Assembly (NCBI RefSeq): GCF_029953285.1
Contig: NZ_JASAOI010000042.1
Coordinates: forward strand, 1 to 64,000
Length of the DNA: 64,000 nucleotides
DNA from: Yinghuangia seranimata
GTDB taxonomy: Bacteria; Actinomycetota; Actinomycetes; Streptomycetales; Streptomycetaceae
Reading direction: 5' to 3'
Shown here: positions 8,436 to 16,493 of the stretch, piece by piece
Numbering within the stretch: the stretch's first letter is position 1
How the letters are laid out: each line of letters opens with the position of its first letter
Position numbers and translations under genes: made by a program
Notes under the pieces: generated by a model
What the model saw: the letters and a program-made list of their open reading frames with translations, nothing else
The model's database searches: none
Told to the model about the DNA's origin: nothing

Positions 8436-9436
8436 TCACCGTGGTGGGAGAGGCGCTCGTCGACCTCGTCCAGGCAAAGGGCGGGACGCCCGTGGCGCAT
8501 CCGGGCGGGAGCCCGGCCAACGTCGCGGTCGGGCTCGGGCGGCTGGGCGCGGCGGTGCGGCTCGTGTCGTCGTTCGGGCTCGACACGTACGGGGAACTGC
8601 TCATGGCGCACCTCGCCGGCAGCGCGGTCACCGTGGTGCCGGGGTCGATGCGGGCGGGTCGGACCAGCGTGGCGCGGGCCCTGCTGGACGGGGCCGGGGT
8701 GGCGACGTACGAGTTCGACATCGCGTGGGACCTCGCGGCGGCGGTCGCGGAAGCGGCCGAGGCCGACTCGCTGCTCGCCGACTGGCTGACGGACGGGCCG
8801 CAGCAGTGCGACGACGCGGCGGGCCCGCCGGTGCCCGCCTCGCTGCTGGCCGACTCGCTGTGCCTGCACACGGGTTCGATAGCGGCGACGCTGGCCCCGG
8901 GCGCGTTCACCGTGCGGCACCTGATCGACCAGGCGCGCGGGCGGATGAGCGTGTCGTACGACCCGAACTGCCGCCCGTCGCTGATGGGCGACCCGGAGTC
9001 GGCCCGGCGCCGCATCGAGTCCCTGGTTGCGCTCGCCGACGTCGTCAAGGTCAGCGACGAGGACCTGGCGTGGCTCCACCCGCACCGCGACCCCGCCGAG
9101 GTCGCCGCCGACTGGCTCCGCAGCGGCCCGGCCCTGGTGGTCGTGACGCTCGGCGCCAAGGGCTCGTACGGCGTGTGCCGCGAGGGCGAGGTGTCGCTCC
9201 CGGCCACCCCGGTCGCGGTCGCCGACACGGTCGGAGCGGGCGACGCCTACACCGCCGGCCTCCTCGACGCCCTGCGCCGCCGCGGCCTGCTGGGCACGAC
9301 CGACCTGGCAGCCCGGGTCACCCCGGCGCTCCTGGGCGAACTCCTGCGCGAGGCCTCGCTGGTCTCCGCCCTGACCTGCGCCCGCCCGGGTGCCGACCCC
9401 CCGACCGCCGCGGAGATCCGGGCACACCGGGGCTGA
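8432..9436 (+). CDS. PfkB-family carbohydrate kinase (fructokinase-like)
   Basis: Ribokinase/PfkB-fold ATP-dependent sugar kinase (334 aa), probably phosphorylating the ketose made by the isomerase two genes upstream. The N-terminal PfkB signature HPGGSPANVAVGLGRLGAAV and the C-terminal active-site motif DTVGAGDAYTAGLLDAL, with its catalytic Asp, are both present; VTLGAKGSYG precedes the latter. The GTG start overlaps the lacI TGA, with GGGGAGG upstream, so the two are co-translated. A loop around residues 105-135 (Ala/Glu/Asp-rich, containing two neighbouring Trp residues) is longer than in many fructokinases. The operon ends at a hairpin just beyond the stop. Confidence 0.9.
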   Translation: MITVVGEALVDLVQAKGGTPVAHPGGSPANVAVGLGRLGAAVRLVSSFGLDTYGELLMAHLAGSAVTVVPGSMRAGRTSVARALLDGAGVATYEFDIAWDLAAAVAEAAEADSLLADWLTDGPQQCDDAAGPPVPASLLADSLCLHTGSIAATLAPGAFTVRHLIDQARGRMSVSYDPNCRPSLMGDPESARRRIESLVALADVVKVSDEDLAWLHPHRDPAEVAADWLRSGPALVVVTLGAKGSYGVCREGEVSLPATPVAVADTVGAGDAYTAGLLDALRRRGLLGTTDLAARVTPALLGELLREASLVSALTCARPGADPPTAAEIRAHRG

Positions 9437-9448
9437 GACACGAAGCGG

Positions 9449-9480
9449 CCCCGGGCGGCCGTGAACGCCGGCCGACGGGG
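9449..9480. terminator. Hairpin between convergent genes
   Basis: Arms CCCCG..CGGCC and GGCCG.CGGGG enclose an eight- to nine-base loop in the 44-bp gap between the kinase gene and the oppositely oriented oxidoreductase gene. A factor-independent bidirectional terminator is likely, although there is no long T tract. Confidence 0.6.
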
Positions 9481-9984
9481 TCAGGCGGTGCGGTGCCAGG
9501 TCTCGTCGGTGGCGTCGGCCTCGCGGGGGCGTTCCAGGGTGGCGGCGTGGAGGCCGTACGGGGCCGGGTGGATCGCGCGGGTGAAGTCCATGATTTCGAT
9601 GCGGTAGGGACGCAGGCGGAGCAGGACGAAGTCGTCACCGAGCGGGCCGTCCGGGAAGTACGGGGCGTGGGCGTCCGTCCAGAGGTCGGTGCGGCGGGCC
9701 GGGTCGTCGACCAGGCGGCATTCGGCGTGGAGGACGGCGTAGGCGACGGCCGTGCGGTCCTCGACCGCGTAGCTCGCGTCGGCGACGGCGCGTATCTCGT
9801 CGGACTTGCGGGTGCGGGGGCTGGTGGAGACCCACACGGTCGCGTCGTCCTCGACGAGGAGGTGCTGGACGAGGCGGGTCGAGTGCGCGGCGCCGCCGGT
9901 GGTGAGGAAGCCCAGCGGGTGGGAGCGCAGGGTGGTGAGCGCCGAGGCGAGGAGGTCGGCGGCGGTCGGTTCGGATGCGGTCAT
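9481..9984 (-). CDS. Pyridoxamine 5'-phosphate oxidase-fold protein
   Basis: Split beta-barrel flavin- or F420-binding protein of the PNPOx-like superfamily (167 aa), of unknown substrate. The fold is suggested by the early strand HPLGFLTTGG followed by STRLVQHLLVEDDATVWVST and RKSDEIRAVADASYAVED, the usual first four strands, then DFVLLRLRPYRIEIMDF near the end. It lacks the PNP-specific C-terminal signature, so it is not PdxH itself. The ATG is preceded by AAGAGGGGG. It is divergent from a TetR gene and shares the AT-rich operator region 10021-10040 with it, making it a candidate target of that regulator. Confidence 0.7.
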   Translation of the reverse strand: MTASEPTAADLLASALTTLRSHPLGFLTTGGAAHSTRLVQHLLVEDDATVWVSTSPRTRKSDEIRAVADASYAVEDRTAVAYAVLHAECRLVDDPARRTDLWTDAHAPYFPDGPLGDDFVLLRLRPYRIEIMDFTRAIHPAPYGLHAATLERPREADATDETWHRTA

Positions 9985-10020
9985 CGGTCCCCCTCTTGAG
10001 GTTTTGTTGAGGGCTGATAC

Positions 10021-10040
10021 TAGAATATGAATTCAGATAT
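10021..10040. promoter_or_regulatory. AT-rich imperfect palindrome between oxidoreductase and TetR genes
   Basis: TAGAATATGAATTCAGATAT stands out from its GC-rich surroundings and is an imperfect inverted repeat centred on GAATTC. It could hold the -10 region of one or both divergent promoters and an operator for the TetR protein encoded at 10062. Inferred from position and symmetry only. Confidence 0.5.
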
Positions 10041-10061
10041 GAGCTGTGTGGGGTGCGACAC

Positions 10062-10667
10062 ATGGGGCGCAAAGCGAAGTTCACCGACGACGACTTCTTC
10101 GACGCGACGCTGCGGGTCATCGCCCGCGAAGGCGCGGCGGCCTGCACGATCGCGGACGTGGCGGCCGAGCTCGGGGCGCCCGTCGGGTCGGTGTACCACC
10201 GGTTCGCGTCGCGCGAGGAGCTGCTGGCCCGTCTGTGGCTGCGCACGGTGCGCCGGTTCCAGGAGCCCTATCTGGTGGTGCTGGGCGCCGCGACCCAAGG
10301 GGACGCCGAGTCGGACGAACCGGTGCGGGCGGTGTTCCGATGGGTGCGGCAACACCCGGACGAGGCACAGCTGTTGCTGCTGCACCGCCGACGCGACCTG
10401 GTCGCGCGGATGCCGGACGGGCCGGGCGCCGAGGCCGCCACGCTCAACGACACGCTGGAGGAGGCGTTCAAGGCGTACGCGCGGCGCCGCTTCGGCCGTG
10501 CGGACCGCGCGGCGGTGGAGCGGGTGACGTTCGCGCTCGTCGACATCCCGTACGCGGCGATCCGCCGCCACCTCGGCGCGGGCGGCCTTCCGCCGCGCGG
10601 GCTGGAGGCGCTGTCGGTGCGGACGGCACGCGCGGCGTTGGCGGAGGACGGCACCGCCGACACGTAG
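10062..10667 (+). CDS. TetR/AcrR-family transcriptional regulator
   Basis: One-component DNA-binding regulator (201 aa). The N-terminal helix-turn-helix runs from about residue 5 to 50: DDFFDATLRVIAREGAAACT then IADVAAELGAPVGSVYHRF, the TetR recognition-helix pattern. The C-terminal ligand/dimer domain is all helical and not informative about the effector. Start: ATG at 10062 (MGRKAKF), though an in-frame GTG at 10053 is possible. Divergent from the PNPOx-like gene, with an AT-rich palindrome between them. Target and ligand are unknown. Confidence 0.88.
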   Translation: MGRKAKFTDDDFFDATLRVIAREGAAACTIADVAAELGAPVGSVYHRFASREELLARLWLRTVRRFQEPYLVVLGAATQGDAESDEPVRAVFRWVRQHPDEAQLLLLHRRRDLVARMPDGPGAEAATLNDTLEEAFKAYARRRFGRADRAAVERVTFALVDIPYAAIRRHLGAGGLPPRGLEALSVRTARAALAEDGTADT

Positions 10668-10791
10668 CCAGGACCTTCGCCCACCCGCGCTCGGGCCCAT
10701 GGTCCCGGTTTCGGGTGGCCTTGCGGCGGTACCCCCGCCCGCCCGGCGTGACGTGTGATGGATGGTCTGTGCATCTTTCGGAAGGCAGCGC

Positions 10792-12309
10792 ATGACCGGC
10801 ACCGTCCCCGCCCCCGCAGTGCGGCCGCAGACCTCGGCGACCTCCCCGGCCCCGGGGTCCGCGAAGACGTTCCTCGGGCACCCGCGGGCGCTCGCGACGC
10901 TGTTCATGACGGAGATGTGGGAGCGGTTCAGCTTCTACGGCATGCGCGCGCTGCTGGTGCTCTACCTGGTCGCGCCCACCTCGCAGGGCGGCCTGGGCTT
11001 CGACATGGCGACGGCCACGTCCATCTACTCCATCTACAACGCGATGGTGTACCTGCTGGCGCTGCCCGGCGGCTGGCTCGGCGACCGCATGTGGGGCGCG
11101 CGCCGCGCGGTCGGGATCGGCGGCGCGGTCATGCTGCTCGGGCACCTGCTGCTGGTGCTGCCCGGCACCGCGGCGTTCTTCGTGGGCCTCGCCGGCATCG
11201 CGGTCGGGTCGGGCACGCTGAAGGCCAACGTGTCGACGATGGTCGGACACCTGTACGACGGCCCGCAGGACCCGCGCCGCGACGGCGGCTTCACGATCTT
11301 CTACATGGGCATCAACCTGGGCGCGTTCGCCGCGCCGCTGCTGGTCGGCTGGATCGCCCAGCACGCCGGGTGGCGCATGGGCTTCGCGGTGGCCGCCGCG
11401 GGCATCGCGCTCGGTCTGGTCCAGTACGTCGCGGGGCGCCGCCACCTGGCCCCGGCGAGCTCGCGCGTCCACGCGCCGCTCACCCCCGCCGAGCGCCGCA
11501 CCGTGCTGCGCCGCGGCCTGATGTGGCTGGGCGTCGCGGTGCTGTTCTACGGGATCGTGGCGGCGTCCGGCTCGCTGAGCGCCGGCTGGTTCACGTGGCC
11601 GCTGACGGTGCTGGGCCTCGTGGTCCCGGCGCTGTACCTGGGGCGGATCCGCCGGGACCCGGACCTGACCCCGGCGGAGCGGTCGAAGATGACCGCGTAC
11701 ATCGCGATCTTCGCGGCCGCCGCCGTGTTCTGGATGATCTACGACCAGACCGGTTCGACGCTCAACCTGTTCGCGACCGACCACACGGACAACACGGTCT
11801 TCGGCTGGTCCTTCCCGGCCACCTGGTTCCAGTCCCTCAACCCCGTCTACATCATGGCGCTGGCGCCGCTGGTCGCCGTGCTGTGGCGGCGCCTGGGGCG
11901 GCGTGAGCCGGGCACGATGACGAAGTTCGCGTACGGCCTCGTGGGCGTCGGCGCGTCGTTCGTCGTCATGATGCTGGCCCAGGCCGCGGCGGCCGACGCG
12001 CGGGTGACGCCGCTGTGGCTCGCGGCGGTGTACCTGATCCAGACCGTCGCGGAGCTGTGCCTGTCGCCGGTCGGGATCTCGGTGACGACCAAGCTCGCGC
12101 CCGCCAAGTACGGCAGTCAGATGGTCGGCCTGTGGTTCCTGAGCGTCACGGCGGGCGACTGCGTGGCCGCGCTCACCCAGCAGATCGCGGGGTCGGCGAC
12201 CGGGTCGTCGACGTACTTCGCGATGCAGGGCGCGATGGCGATCGGGGCGGGCGTCGCCGTGTGGGTGTTCCGCAAGCGGATCCAGGCCGGCATGGGGCAG
12301 GTGCGCTAG
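10792..12309 (+). CDS. POT/PTR-family proton-coupled oligopeptide transporter
   Basis: Membrane proton symporter importing di- and tripeptides (505 aa, about 14 helices). The family hallmark ExxER motif is present in TEMWERFSFYGMRALLVLYL in helix 1, and FTIFYMGINLGAFAAPLLVG is the second PTR2 signature. FWMIYDQTGSTLNLFA in the second half matches the family's helix 7-8 region. A 30-residue Pro/Ala/Ser-rich leader precedes helix 1. The ATG has GGAAGG upstream; an in-frame ATG at 10762 would add ten residues before that ribosome site and is less likely. It stands alone between the TetR gene and a minus-strand membrane gene. Confidence 0.93.
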   Translation: MTGTVPAPAVRPQTSATSPAPGSAKTFLGHPRALATLFMTEMWERFSFYGMRALLVLYLVAPTSQGGLGFDMATATSIYSIYNAMVYLLALPGGWLGDRMWGARRAVGIGGAVMLLGHLLLVLPGTAAFFVGLAGIAVGSGTLKANVSTMVGHLYDGPQDPRRDGGFTIFYMGINLGAFAAPLLVGWIAQHAGWRMGFAVAAAGIALGLVQYVAGRRHLAPASSRVHAPLTPAERRTVLRRGLMWLGVAVLFYGIVAASGSLSAGWFTWPLTVLGLVVPALYLGRIRRDPDLTPAERSKMTAYIAIFAAAAVFWMIYDQTGSTLNLFATDHTDNTVFGWSFPATWFQSLNPVYIMALAPLVAVLWRRLGRREPGTMTKFAYGLVGVGASFVVMMLAQAAAADARVTPLWLAAVYLIQTVAELCLSPVGISVTTKLAPAKYGSQMVGLWFLSVTAGDCVAALTQQIAGSATGSSTYFAMQGAMAIGAGVAVWVFRKRIQAGMGQVR

Positions 12310-12330
12310 AACCGGCCCTGGCAGCCGCGG

Positions 12331-12912
12331 CTAGCCGTTGCTCGCGCGGAAGCCGACCAGCACCGCGCCCCACCAGCAGATCTGCGACACGAGGGCGGTC
12401 CCCAGGCCCCACGCCATCGTGCGCCGCGCGGGTGGTCCGGCCCGGTCCGCGTCCGCCAGGCGCCTGGCGAGCAGGCCGGCCTGCAGCCCGTTGCCGGTGA
12501 GCAGGACGACGAACGTGAGCTTGGCCCACGTGAACGGCGAGTCGAGGTCGGGGCGCAGCAGCACACCGCTGAGCACGAGTCCGACGAGGCCCGCCCATAT
12601 CGGGGTGTTGAGCCGGTTGGTGACGACGACCGCCTCGCGCAGATCGCAGCGCCCGGTGATCCACAGCAGGCCGTGGAAGTCGGCGGCGAGCACCGCGCCG
12701 AAGCCGACGACGAGCGAGGCGAGGTGGAGGAAGAGCGCCGCGGTGCGCAGCGGCGCGTCCGCGTGCAGGTGCGCCGAGGTCCACGCGGCCGCGACCAGTC
12801 CGAGGGACGCCAGGACCGCGGCGGCCGAGACCGTGAGCCACGAGTCGTGGACGCCGATCCGGCGCGGAGCGCGGTCGTCCGCGGGTCTTGCGGGGGCGGG
12901 CGACGCGGACAA
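12331..12912 (-). CDS. Small integral membrane protein under an iron box
   Basis: A 193-residue protein with four or five predicted membrane helices and no domain I can name with confidence. Helix 2-3 carries conserved-looking histidines (LFLHLASLVVGFGAVLAADF, then HGLLWITGR), and NRLNTPIWAGL and TWAKLTFVVLLTGNGLQAG follow. The arrangement recalls small haem- or metal-handling membrane proteins, but that is inference. It starts at TTG (12912) with GGAGG correctly spaced. A near-consensus DmdR/IdeR iron box overlaps the predicted -10 region (12936-12954), so expression should rise under iron limitation. This regulation is the best functional clue: the protein may act in iron or haem handling. 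Confidence 0.78.
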   Translation of the reverse strand: MSASPAPARPADDRAPRRIGVHDSWLTVSAAAVLASLGLVAAAWTSAHLHADAPLRTAALFLHLASLVVGFGAVLAADFHGLLWITGRCDLREAVVVTNRLNTPIWAGLVGLVLSGVLLRPDLDSPFTWAKLTFVVLLTGNGLQAGLLARRLADADRAGPPARRTMAWGLGTALVSQICWWGAVLVGFRASNG

Positions 12913-12935
12913 GGGGGACCTCCGGGATGAATAAT

Positions 12936-12954
12936 TTAGGTAAGGCTTACCTGG
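12936..12954 (-). promoter_or_regulatory. Iron box (DmdR/IdeR operator)
   Basis: TTAGGTAAGGCTTACCTGG matches the consensus TTAGGTTAGGCTAACCTAA at 15 of 19 positions, and its core AGGTAAG-G-CTTACCT is a perfect 7-1-7 palindrome. It lies 24 bases upstream of the TTG start of the minus-strand membrane gene, over a TAAATT-like -10 element. The plus-strand gene at 13091 is 137 bp away and less likely to be the target. Confidence 0.85.
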
Positions 12955-13090
12955 TCTCCCAAGGGCGGGTCAAGGCGATCCCCGTCACCCGAGCCGCCGA
13001 ACCGGCGAAGTCCCCCGTGTCCCACCAGGTTTCACCAACCACCACGAAGGACACTCGGAAGGGATCGACCGTACGCCGAGGAGGACCCCT

Positions 13091-13438
13091 GTGAGCCCTG
13101 TGGATCACCTTGCCGACGCGGTGCTGCTCGCCGCCGCCGACGATCCGCTGCCGCTGGGTGTCGTGCTGCTGTGGGCCCGCGAGACGGCCCCGGCGCAGCA
13201 GCGCGACGACCGCGAGCTCGCCGCCGAGGTGCTGGACGAACTCCTCACGGGGGGCTGGGCGGTCGCGGGCAGCACCACGCCGTCCGGGTTCGCCCGCTGG
13301 GAGCTGGAGCCCGGCGAGGCGTACCGGCGGATCCTGCGGATCTGCGAGGAGAGCGAGTGGTCGACGTTCACCGACGCGCACGGCATCGTCGCGACGGACG
13401 AGGGCGTGGTGCGGGCCGACTCGGGCGGGGTGTCCTGA
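13091..13438 (+). CDS. Small hypothetical acidic protein
   Basis: A 115-residue soluble protein I cannot assign. It is acidic, with helical N-terminal half (HLADAVLLAAADDPLPLG, ELAAEVLDELLTGGW) and a mid segment SGFARWELEPGEAYRRILRI that might form a winged-helix-like unit. The GTG start follows GAGGAGG with six-base spacing, which supports real translation. It stands alone; repeated GGTCCCGGA-like sequence follows its stop. Confidence 0.65.
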   Translation: MSPVDHLADAVLLAAADDPLPLGVVLLWARETAPAQQRDDRELAAEVLDELLTGGWAVAGSTTPSGFARWELEPGEAYRRILRICEESEWSTFTDAHGIVATDEGVVRADSGGVS

Positions 13439-13586
13439 CGGGCGTCCCGGAAGAGGCGCCGGAAGGTCCCGGATGGGTCCGGAAGTGCCCCGGAGGAGGT
13501 CCTGAACAGGTCCCGGAAAAAGGTCCCCGCGCGCCGATGAGTCCGCGGCACGGCGGCGGTCTTACCCCATGAAGACGGCAACACGG

Positions 13587-13618
13587 CGGGACACCGGGAC
13601 ACCGGGACACCGGGACAC
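13587..13618. repeat. 8-bp tandem repeat, four copies
   Basis: Four exact head-to-tail copies of CGGGACAC lie 28 bases upstream of the reductase ATG at 13646. The preceding 150 bp also contain irregular GGTCCCGGA/GGTCCGGAA units. No terminator or operator is evident, so copy-number change could alter spacing upstream of the reductase gene. Confidence 0.85.
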
Positions 13619-13645
13619 CGACCCCCATACAGCGGAGGCGACATC

Positions 13646-14269
13646 ATGAGGAAGATCACCGCGGGCCTGTTCATCGCCCTCGACGGCGTCGTGGAGGCGC
13701 CCCACGAGTGGCACTTCCCGTACTTCAGCGACGAGATGGGCGCCGCCGTCGGCACCTCCCTCGAGGGCGCGGACACCATCCTGTTCGGCCGCACGACGTA
13801 CGACTCGTTCGCCGGCGCGTGGCCGGAGCGCGAGGACGCGGGCGGCCCCGACGCCGGCTTCGCGAAGATCCTCGGCGACCTGCGGAAGATCGTGGTCTCG
13901 CACGGCACGCTCGACTTCACCTGGCGCAACTCGGAGCAGCTGGAGGGCGAGTTCGTCGAGGCGGTCACCGCGCTGAAGAAGCAGGAGGGCGGCCACATCG
14001 CGCTCAGCGGCTCGGTGTCGGTGGTCCGCCAGCTGCTCGCGGCCGGGCTGCTGGACGAGCTGCGACTGCTCGTGCACCCGATCGCGGTGCGCAAGGGCAT
14101 GCGGCTGTTCGACGAGGGCGACACGCCGGTCCCGCTGACGTTGGTGTCGTCCGAGGTGCTGCCGAAGGGCGTGCTCAGCCTGGTGTACGCCCCGGCGGCG
14201 GGCGGCGAGGCGACGTACGAGGACGTCAAGCGGCACGTCCCGGTCGCCGAGGAGAACGCCGCGGGCTGA
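13646..14269 (+). CDS. Dihydrofolate reductase-fold (RibD C-terminal-like) protein
   Basis: NADPH-binding reductase-fold protein of 207 aa, in the RibD_C family widespread in actinomycetes; the substrate is not known and true DHFR activity is doubtful. Signatures are the N-terminal strand MRKITAGLFIALDGVVEAP, the ADTILFGRTTYDSFAGAW nucleotide-binding segment, and HIALSGSVSVVRQLLAAGLL with DELRLLVHPIAVRKGMRLF, all family-typical. GGAGG lies before the ATG. It is monocistronic, ending at a strong hairpin. Confidence 0.88.
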   Translation: MRKITAGLFIALDGVVEAPHEWHFPYFSDEMGAAVGTSLEGADTILFGRTTYDSFAGAWPEREDAGGPDAGFAKILGDLRKIVVSHGTLDFTWRNSEQLEGEFVEAVTALKKQEGGHIALSGSVSVVRQLLAAGLLDELRLLVHPIAVRKGMRLFDEGDTPVPLTLVSSEVLPKGVLSLVYAPAAGGEATYEDVKRHVPVAEENAAG

Positions 14270-14296
14270 CCCGCGCCCCGCACCCGACCCGACCCA

Positions 14297-14333
14297 CCGA
14301 GGGGCCCGCGCCTGACGGCGCCGGGCCCCTCGG
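14297..14333. terminator. Bidirectional terminator hairpin
   Basis: CCGAGGGGCCCG at 14297-14308 pairs exactly with CGGGCCCCTCGG at 14322-14333, with further inner pairing around TGAC. It lies between the convergent reductase gene and alpha/beta hydrolase gene and should stop transcription from both sides. Confidence 0.85.
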
Positions 14334-14360
14334 TCGTGCGCACCGCGCTCAGCCGGCTTC

Positions 14361-15173
14361 TCAGTGCGCGTCGAGGAACGCGGTGACGGCCTTCACGAAC
14401 CCGTCGCCGTCCTCGAACGGGAGTGCGTGCCCGGCGTCGAACTCCTCCAGCGCGGCACCCGGGATCGCCGCGGCCACCGCGCGCTGGTCGGCGGGCGGGA
14501 CGATCTGGTCGCGGCCGCTCACCAGTACCAGGGTCGGCGCGGTGACGTGCGGGAGCCGGTCGCGCAGGTCGGCGTCGCGGTCGGCGCGCAGCTGCGGGAC
14601 GTGCCGCACGGAGACCATGCCGGCGAGGCCCTGCACGGACGCGGCGACGTCCTCGTTGTCTGCGCCCGCGGTGGCCTCAGGGCGGAACGCGGTGAGCTGC
14701 AGCAGCTCGCCGAGCCGCGCGGGGTCCTCGCGCAGCAGCCGCTCCCACAGCGCGAACTGGTACCGGCCGCGGGCGTCGGTCCGGGCCCAGGGCGCGTGCA
14801 GCGCGAGCGAGCGCACCCGCCGGGGGTGCCGGGCGGCGAGCGCGGCGGCGGTCACCGCGCCGAGCGAGTGCCCGACGAGGTGGTACGTGTCCAGTCCGGC
14901 GTGCTCGGCCGCGGCCGCGACCAGGCCGGCCAGGTCGTCCGCGGAGACGGTCTCGGGGCCGGTGCTGCCGCCGGATCCGACGAGGTTGACCGCGACGACG
15001 GTGTAGCGGTCGGCGACGGCGTCGATCAGCGGCTGCCAGTTACCGAGGGCGTCCGCGAAGGTGCCGTGCACGAGCACCAGGCCGGGGCCGGTCCCGGAGA
15101 CGAAGTACTCGACCTCGGCGGGGCCGTGGGCGAGCGCGACGGGGAGGGTGACGGGGGCGGGGGTGGCGGGCAT
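14361..15173 (-). CDS. Alpha/beta-hydrolase fold enzyme
   Basis: Cytoplasmic serine hydrolase of unknown substrate (270 aa). The oxyanion region LVLVHGTFADALGNWQPLID, the nucleophile elbow VGHSLGAVTAAAL with catalytic Ser, the acid in TLVLVSGRDQIVPP and the His in FDAGHALPFE complete a typical triad. Such enzymes are often annotated as haloperoxidase-like or lactone esterase-like, but the sequence does not settle this. The ATG follows GTGAGGAC. It is convergent with the reductase gene across a terminator. Confidence 0.85.
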   Translation of the reverse strand: MPATPAPVTLPVALAHGPAEVEYFVSGTGPGLVLVHGTFADALGNWQPLIDAVADRYTVVAVNLVGSGGSTGPETVSADDLAGLVAAAAEHAGLDTYHLVGHSLGAVTAAALAARHPRRVRSLALHAPWARTDARGRYQFALWERLLREDPARLGELLQLTAFRPEATAGADNEDVAASVQGLAGMVSVRHVPQLRADRDADLRDRLPHVTAPTLVLVSGRDQIVPPADQRAVAAAIPGAALEEFDAGHALPFEDGDGFVKAVTAFLDAH

Positions 15174-15395
15174 GGCGGTGTCCTCACGGTTCGTGGCGGG
15201 CGGTGGTGCCGGCTACGGGGCTTCCCGTCCGGCGGCGTGCCCTCAGCTTCGCGGCCCGCAGCAGGTGTACCCAGGCCCCCCGTTTGTGGGGGATGGCCCA
15301 GCATGGGACTGGAATAACCACCCTGGGCGGCGCGCTGTCGCGTCGGAGCACCGCCAGTCGCGCACCGCCTCGGGCCCGTCCCGTAGGAGGTTGCT

Positions 15396-15746
15396 GTGCC
15401 GCAGATCCTGGTCGACTACTCGGCCGATCTGGACTTCGACCGCGACGGCTTCGCGAAGGAGCTGCACCCGCTGGTCACCGAGGTCATCGACGTCGCGGTA
15501 CGCGAGTGCAAGACCGTGTTCCGTCCGGCCGCGCAGTACCTGGTCGGCGACGGCTCCGAAGGCCGTGCGGTCGTCCTGGTCGAGATCAAGATCCTGGCGG
15601 GGCGCAGCGCGGGGGCGCGCGCCGAGCTGGCCGCGCGTGTCATGGAGCTGGTGCGGCGGTACGTGACGGTACCGGCCGGACTGGGCGTGCAGGTCACCGA
15701 ACTGGACCGCGACATCTACCGGTTCGCGCACCACGACGGAAGCTGA
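15396..15746 (+). CDS. 5-carboxymethyl-2-hydroxymuconate isomerase-like tautomerase
   Basis: Small tautomerase-superfamily enzyme (116 aa) related to CHMI of homoprotocatechuate breakdown. The mature N-terminus would be Pro (MPQILVDYSADL), the catalytic base of the superfamily. RAVVLVEIKILAGRSAGARA and the C-terminal AGLGVQVTELDRDIY fit CHMI spacing. No other aromatic-degradation gene is adjacent, so it may serve another enol-keto isomerisation. GTAGGAGG precedes the ATG at good distance. A strong hairpin follows. Confidence 0.82.
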   Translation: MPQILVDYSADLDFDRDGFAKELHPLVTEVIDVAVRECKTVFRPAAQYLVGDGSEGRAVVLVEIKILAGRSAGARAELAARVMELVRRYVTVPAGLGVQVTELDRDIYRFAHHDGS

Positions 15747-15773
15747 CGCCTCGTAGGCCTCTGGGATTCGTCG

Positions 15774-15822
15774 CGAACGGGCGGCGGCCGCACCGTGGAT
15801 ACGGTCGGCCGCCGCCCGTTCG
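15774..15822. terminator. Strong bidirectional terminator
   Basis: The 17-base arm at 15774-15790 pairs with 15806-15822, and an inner ACCGT-GGAT-ACGGT stem continues it into a four-base loop, giving about 22 paired bases. It lies between convergent genes, the tautomerase and a TetR regulator, followed by CTTGAGAT on the plus strand. Confidence 0.9.
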
Positions 15823-15840
15823 TCTTGAGATCAGGGGCGG

Positions 15841-16470
15841 TCAGGGGCGGTGAGCCCGGATGATGAGGTCGGCGGTCTCGTCGGCGATCGCGCGGAGGCG
15901 CTTCGGGCCGAGCGGTTCGACGCCGTGCAGGCTCGCCACCCGGCCCTCGGTGGCCAGCAGCAGGACGAACTGCCGGGCGGCGCGGTGCGGGTCCGGCACG
16001 TCGAGCTCGCCCGCCGTGTCGCGGTCGGCGAGGTAGGCGGCGATGTCGTCCGTCACCTCGGTCGGGGCGTTGTCACGCCACAGCGACTGGAGTTCGGGGT
16101 GCCGGGCGATCTCGGCGATGGTCAGCCGGTGGAGGGCGGCGGCGTCGGGGGCGAGGACCGCGCGGAGGATGCGGACGCCCGCGGCGGCCAGGTCGGCGCG
16201 GGCGTCGCCGGTGGGGGTCGGCGGGCCGGGCCACGCGGCCGCGGGATCGGCGGGGCGGGCGGCACCGGCGGCCGCGAGGAACAGTCGCTGCTTGTCGCCG
16301 AAGTGGTTGTAGACGGTCTGCTTGCCGACGCCCGCGACGGCCGCGACCGCGTCGACGCTGGCCCCGGCGTACCCCTCACGCAGGAACACCTCTAGGGCGG
16401 CGCGCAGGATCGCCTCGCGCTTGGCCGGCGAGCGGCGGCGGGCGGTCGTCGGGCCTTCCGCGGTGTCCAT
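15841..16470 (-). CDS. TetR-family repressor of the adjacent MFS exporter
   Basis: DNA-binding regulator of 209 aa. The helix-turn-helix is clear at about residues 15-60: REAILRAALEVFLREGYAGA then VDAVAAVAGVGKQTVYNHFG and DKQRLF. The C-terminal part matches the TetR_C domain usual for efflux regulators, with ELQSLWRDNAPTEVTDDIAA. It is divergent from the DHA2-type MFS gene at 16571; two 19-bp palindromes between them are its likely operators, making a drug-inducible repressor/efflux pair. ATG at 16470 is chosen because homology starts just after it and both palindromes lie upstream. Confidence 0.9.
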   Translation of the reverse strand: MDTAEGPTTARRRSPAKREAILRAALEVFLREGYAGASVDAVAAVAGVGKQTVYNHFGDKQRLFLAAAGAARPADPAAAWPGPPTPTGDARADLAAAGVRILRAVLAPDAAALHRLTIAEIARHPELQSLWRDNAPTEVTDDIAAYLADRDTAGELDVPDPHRAARQFVLLLATEGRVASLHGVEPLGPKRLRAIADETADLIIRAHRP

Positions 16471-16493
16471 GGCGGCGATCCTACCCCTTGCCA

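Noticed and set aside
15271-15300. Riboswitch or attenuator before the tautomerase gene
   Set aside because: A short CCCCC-GTTTGT-GGGGG hairpin exists, but no alternative pairing or known aptamer pattern is visible.
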